Origin: Nymphaea colorata
Lineage: Eukaryota > Streptophyta > Magnoliopsida > Nymphaeales > Nymphaeaceae
Assembly (NCBI RefSeq): GCF_008831285.2
Contig: NC_045143.1
Coordinates: forward strand, 14,099,151-14,163,150
Direction of reading: 5' to 3'
Length of the DNA: 64,000 nt
This document shows positions 60,521 to 64,000 of the stretch, piece after piece. Below the pieces are notes generated by a model. It had not been told where the DNA came from, did no database searches, and saw nothing but the letters and a program-made list of their open reading frames with translations. The stretch's first letter is position 1. Every line of letters starts with the position of its first letter. Position numbers and translations under genes: made by a program.

Positions 60521-61750
60521 AAAAAGCAAAAAGTACGTAATTATTCCGCTGGCACCGTGGTTGCCCATGTCAGGCAACCTTGGCCACTCCTATAAAATGA
60601 AAAGAACTAAAAGAAAACTTCAATCGGTGCAGACATTTTGAATGGCGGGCGATGGCTGGATTTAGATCATGACAAAAATTTGGTAATTATGTTTCAATGG
60701 ATCAGATATATTCTTAACTATATCCATTTTTTCAGATATTTAAAACGTTTTGGATTCAAATTCGTATTCAAATATCAACCCAAAAAAAAAAAGTCATATC
60801 TAAATTCGAATCTAAAATCCATTTTAAACAATTGGAATATGATCCCTATCCAATTTTTATATTGACATCCCAATCCAAATTGGGAAGCAAAATTAACTAA
60901 TTTTCAAAATGTAAGAGAGTTGGATACAGGACATTCGTTTTAAACTAAACTTCAATCCAAATCTGAATATGATCGAATGTTTATGTATGTATATCCAATC
61001 TGAATTCAATCAGATGTCATTTATTAAATCTGAATATCTGATCCAATTTCATGATCGAGTATCAAAGTCTTTTTCCATATCCGTTTTCTCATAATGGTTC
61101 GATTGGACATTCAAATATCCGTCTAAGTCCGATACATTGACAAAACTTTTCTCACCGTCGGTGAGGATGCTGGTTTTGGAGGGGGTTGAAAAACCTGTCC
61201 GTCAGCCCCTAGTTAATTTTCTCAAAACTTGACCTCTATCATCCAAACAGCCACCAACATAAAACCAGGTCTCGATATCACAGCTTTTTTTAGCACTCAA
61301 AACCATGTGTGCCAGCGCCTTTCCTAAAGCATTACAATTCTGATATGCCCGTCTAAGCTGAAGTTTGCTCTACTCTTACGCCAAAGCTAAGCGTCTGTTT
61401 CTACGTAAATTCAATTGGAAAGCTCAGATCCTTTAATTTCAAGTAAGCGATGACAAGCAACAAGTTTTGTTTGGCTTCGTTGTCATCTTTCCTTAAGAGG
61501 ATACTGCAGTCGATGTCTTTCTAGTGAGCAGGAAAAGTAATTCATACAATAATTGAAAAGAGAGTCCTTCTAGATGAGAGCAGGAAAAATAATTCATACT
61601 ACCACTTAAAAGAGAGGAAGACTCTCACTCAACCCCTTGTTCCGTTACCCGTTTGACAATAATAACAACCTGTTACTGCCCCATAAATTTTGATACAATA
61701 ACAACTTTGTATTGTTGCTAAACATGCTGTTAGGATCCAAGTCACACTTT

Positions 61751-63580
61751 TAGAGGTCGTTTGATGGCTACAGGACACCCAGAACAGGACAGGCGTGTTC
61801 TGTCTATTAAATTTTTCGTCAAACGCCGTCCACCGGACAGGCTGGACACAATGAACAGCTGGACACAAGTATAAATAGATTTCCTGTCCCCTTCCGTTCC
61901 AAGCTTACCCTTGGAACGGACGAGACAGAACACTTCCTCCTCCGCCCGACGACCACGAGCCCCGACCTCCAGCCCTCGACCCGTTGCCTTTCTCTTCTCC
62001 TCCATCTCAGCCCTGAACTGCCTTTTTCCTCATTTCTGCGCCTGTCCCCGTTGTCTTTCTCTCCTTCTCCTCCTTCTCGCCCCCGTGCTGCCTTTCTCCT
62101 CCGTCTCTGCCCGTCTTCACCGTCAAGCTGCCCCAGCCCTTCACCGTCAAGCTGCCCTAGCCCTTTTCGGCCCCCATGCTGCCTTTCGTCGAACAGAAAT
62201 AGGTGAGTGTTTCCTTCTTTTTTGTTTTTGTTAATCTTCACTTCCCCTACCTGCCCATCGCCCTTCCCCTCTCTGTCGGATTTGGGTGCCCTAATCAGAC
62301 GAATTTTCTATCTTCAGAAAGAGGAGAGCATTTGCAGCGGCCCCTGAGCATCGTCGTCACACCTCCTCTTCTCAACGTCGCAGACTCATCTGCTCTGCCT
62401 TAGCAATCGTCCTCCTCTAGTCGACGTCTCAGAGTCCTCTGCTCCACCCTAGGAACCGTCGCCGCACCTCCTTTGCTCCCCCTGAGGAAGCTGCCCCTCG
62501 CCATGCCCGTTCCACAGGTATGTCCTTGTCTTACGGCTCCTTCTCCATTTACTAAATCAGTAAACTTTGAATGTGCAAAAACAGCGATTTCTCCCTCGAT
62601 TAAGTTTTATGACCGTTGAATGTTTTTCTTCGTTTCAATATATGTATATTTTGGGAGTGTATGCGAGTTGGTTTTTATGTATCCTAAATCCTTTTCTGAA
62701 TTGTAATTATTTTGATGCCCTACACTGTAATGCGGAGGTTTTATCTTATTGGCCCTGTGGCTAAGCTTTTCTTCTTTTGTTTTTAAAAACTTAAACCATT
62801 TATGCTAATGGTAGATCATCTTTGGACTCTCTAATCTGGAAAAATTGAGTCGATCAAAATGGCTGTTGAAACAGTCAACCCTTCTACGAATTGTCAAAAC
62901 TGTAAAATACTATGTTCTTTATTTTTTCTTTTGAATGCAGTCCGTATGGAATCTTAGTGAAAATTTGGTGATAAACCAACAAAAATTGTGTAATGCGTGC
63001 TTTTGTACTATGCCTTATACTCTGGATTCTTGTAAAAAGGGCATGACTTCGTTCAAGTCTCAGCAGATCATTGTATTCAGTCCTATAACTTATGCATAGA
63101 ATTGGAAAACTGTTCGAGTGAACTTTCTTTGAATTAACTTTCATGGCAAGCTCTGACAGATCAACAGTCTTTTTGAATTGATCATCTCTCTCTATCTCTC
63201 TCTCTCTCTTTCTATATATATATATATATAAAGAGAGAGAGAAGAGAATGAGAGAAATTTACAAATCTGGATCCATTGACATATCCCAATTTACATTAGA
63301 TTGGCATAAATAAAACATATTGCAGACAAATTCTTATTTTATCTTTCATAATTGTAATTAATTTTGTTTATTATGCAAACAAACGACAGACAGGACGAAC
63401 AGAACAGACAGAACAGACACACATAAAACAAACGCTGGACAAAAGGAACATTGTGTTCTGTACCTAAAGTCATCAAACGGTGGACAATGAACACCATTGT
63501 CCAAGAGGACATGACAGTAGTGTAATGGACAGGACGTCCTGTCTGTCCTATCCCAACGGACAGCAATCAAACGACCTCTA
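61751..63580. mobile_element. TIR transposon of 1.8 kb with GGACAG subterminal repeats
   Basis: Inverted ends TAGAGGTCGTTTGATGGC (left) and, reverse-complemented, TAGAGGTCGTTTGATTGC (right), with many GGACAGGAC/GGACAGA motifs inside both ends. The left interior (about 61900-62520) is GC-rich and ends with an ATG-CCCGTTCCACAG followed by GTATGTCC. That looks like a leader exon and splice donor, but no transposase domain follows. Flanks give only a possible TA duplication, so the superfamily is uncertain. Confidence 0.7.
63188..63252. repeat. (CT)n(TA)n(GA)n quasi-palindromic microsatellite
   Basis: CT-rich, then TA-rich, then GA-rich runs that could fold back on each other. Lies inside the 1.8-kb TIR element. 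Confidence 0.8.
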
Positions 63581-63982
63581 AGAGACAGGATGCCACCCTC
63601 GTCGCACTTCAACTTGTGCATTAGCGATTCTTCGTTTCCAGTACAAGAGAGTTACGTCTTGAAGATCCAAAACATGAACTAGCTGCCTACCAATCCTTAA
63701 TCTGACCATTGAGTTAACCCCCTCATAGACATGCTTTTACTTTAACATGTTCATACTAAAAATAACATCTATACAAGCGTTTAAATTTTGCTTTAGTAAA
63801 GTTGTAAGCCAAACACTCAATCCATCCATGAAGCCCGGTTGAGTAGGCGATAATGGCAACGAGATTTATTTGGTTGACAGCTTTATTTGATGAGCGATAG
63901 GGCCGGTATATATGTGTATGCTCTGACTCGACCAACTTATGGATAAATTAGCCAAACAATTACAGCCATTATTTAGAAACTA

Positions 63983-64000
63983 AGAGGTCGTTTGATGGCC
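63983..64000. mobile_element. Start of a second copy of the AGAGGTCG element
   Basis: The last 18 bases match the terminal inverted repeat of the element at 61751-63580. The remainder lies beyond the window. Confidence 0.6.

Larger units (their letters stand above)
60153..63985. repeat. Segmental duplication, copy 2, with TE insertion
   Basis: Collinear partner of 58001-59900. The extra length is mainly the 1.8-kb element at 61751-63580 plus a TA/T tract at about 60472-60520. Identity is well below that of the young retrotransposon LTRs, so the duplication is older. Confidence 0.72.

Overview
The window is nuclear DNA of a flowering plant. It carries two intron-rich plant housekeeping genes on the minus strand. 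Around and inside them lie Ty1/copia retrotransposons, small hAT-like elements, AT microsatellites and degenerate repeats. AT-rich non-coding DNA, introns up to 14 kb and plant-type copia families (TGGTATCAGAGCC primer sites) fit an angiosperm with expanded introns. I cannot name the species. The mixed codon use argues weakly against a grass.

Layout. (1) 488-2457, minus: GDP-D-mannose 3',5'-epimerase (GME), six coding exons giving 378 aa, plus a probable 5'-UTR intron and TATA box up to about 2932. (2) 4-13.3 kb: gene-poor DNA with a long TA tract, a five-copy degenerate repeat array (4.9-7.8 kb) and a stretch of decayed coding-like patches (8.75-10.2 kb). (3) 13377-18512, plus: copia element A, complete with both LTRs and a CATAA target duplication, but its polyprotein frame has five stop codons. 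(4) 19267-53644, minus: a CLC-d type chloride channel/antiporter gene. Its 22 coding exons give 789 aa over 34 kb, and I resolved every junction by reading frame. (5) Inside the CLC-d introns: a deleted copia remnant (D), at least four members of one hAT-like MITE family, three or four members of a second, a third ~1 kb TIR element, a solo LTR, and a nested copia complex (38591-48201). In that complex a young element B (same family as A, LTRs differing at 2 of 288 positions) is interrupted by the 5' part of an unrelated copia element C. (6) 53.6-64 kb: the CLC-d upstream region and a diverged segmental duplication (58.0-59.9 versus 60.2-64.0 kb) interrupted by two different transposable elements.

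GME makes GDP-L-galactose for ascorbate and cell-wall synthesis. CLC-d is a Golgi/TGN anion transporter. The two genes are neighbours with no evident functional link. No prokaryotic features, CRISPR arrays, tRNA or rRNA genes were seen. The most unusual structure is the B/C junction: a perfect 409-bp direct repeat of B flanks a truncated C plus ~215 bp of filler. It is either a recent repair scar or an assembly artefact. The second notable point is a GC-AG intron that CLC-d needs in order to keep its frame.
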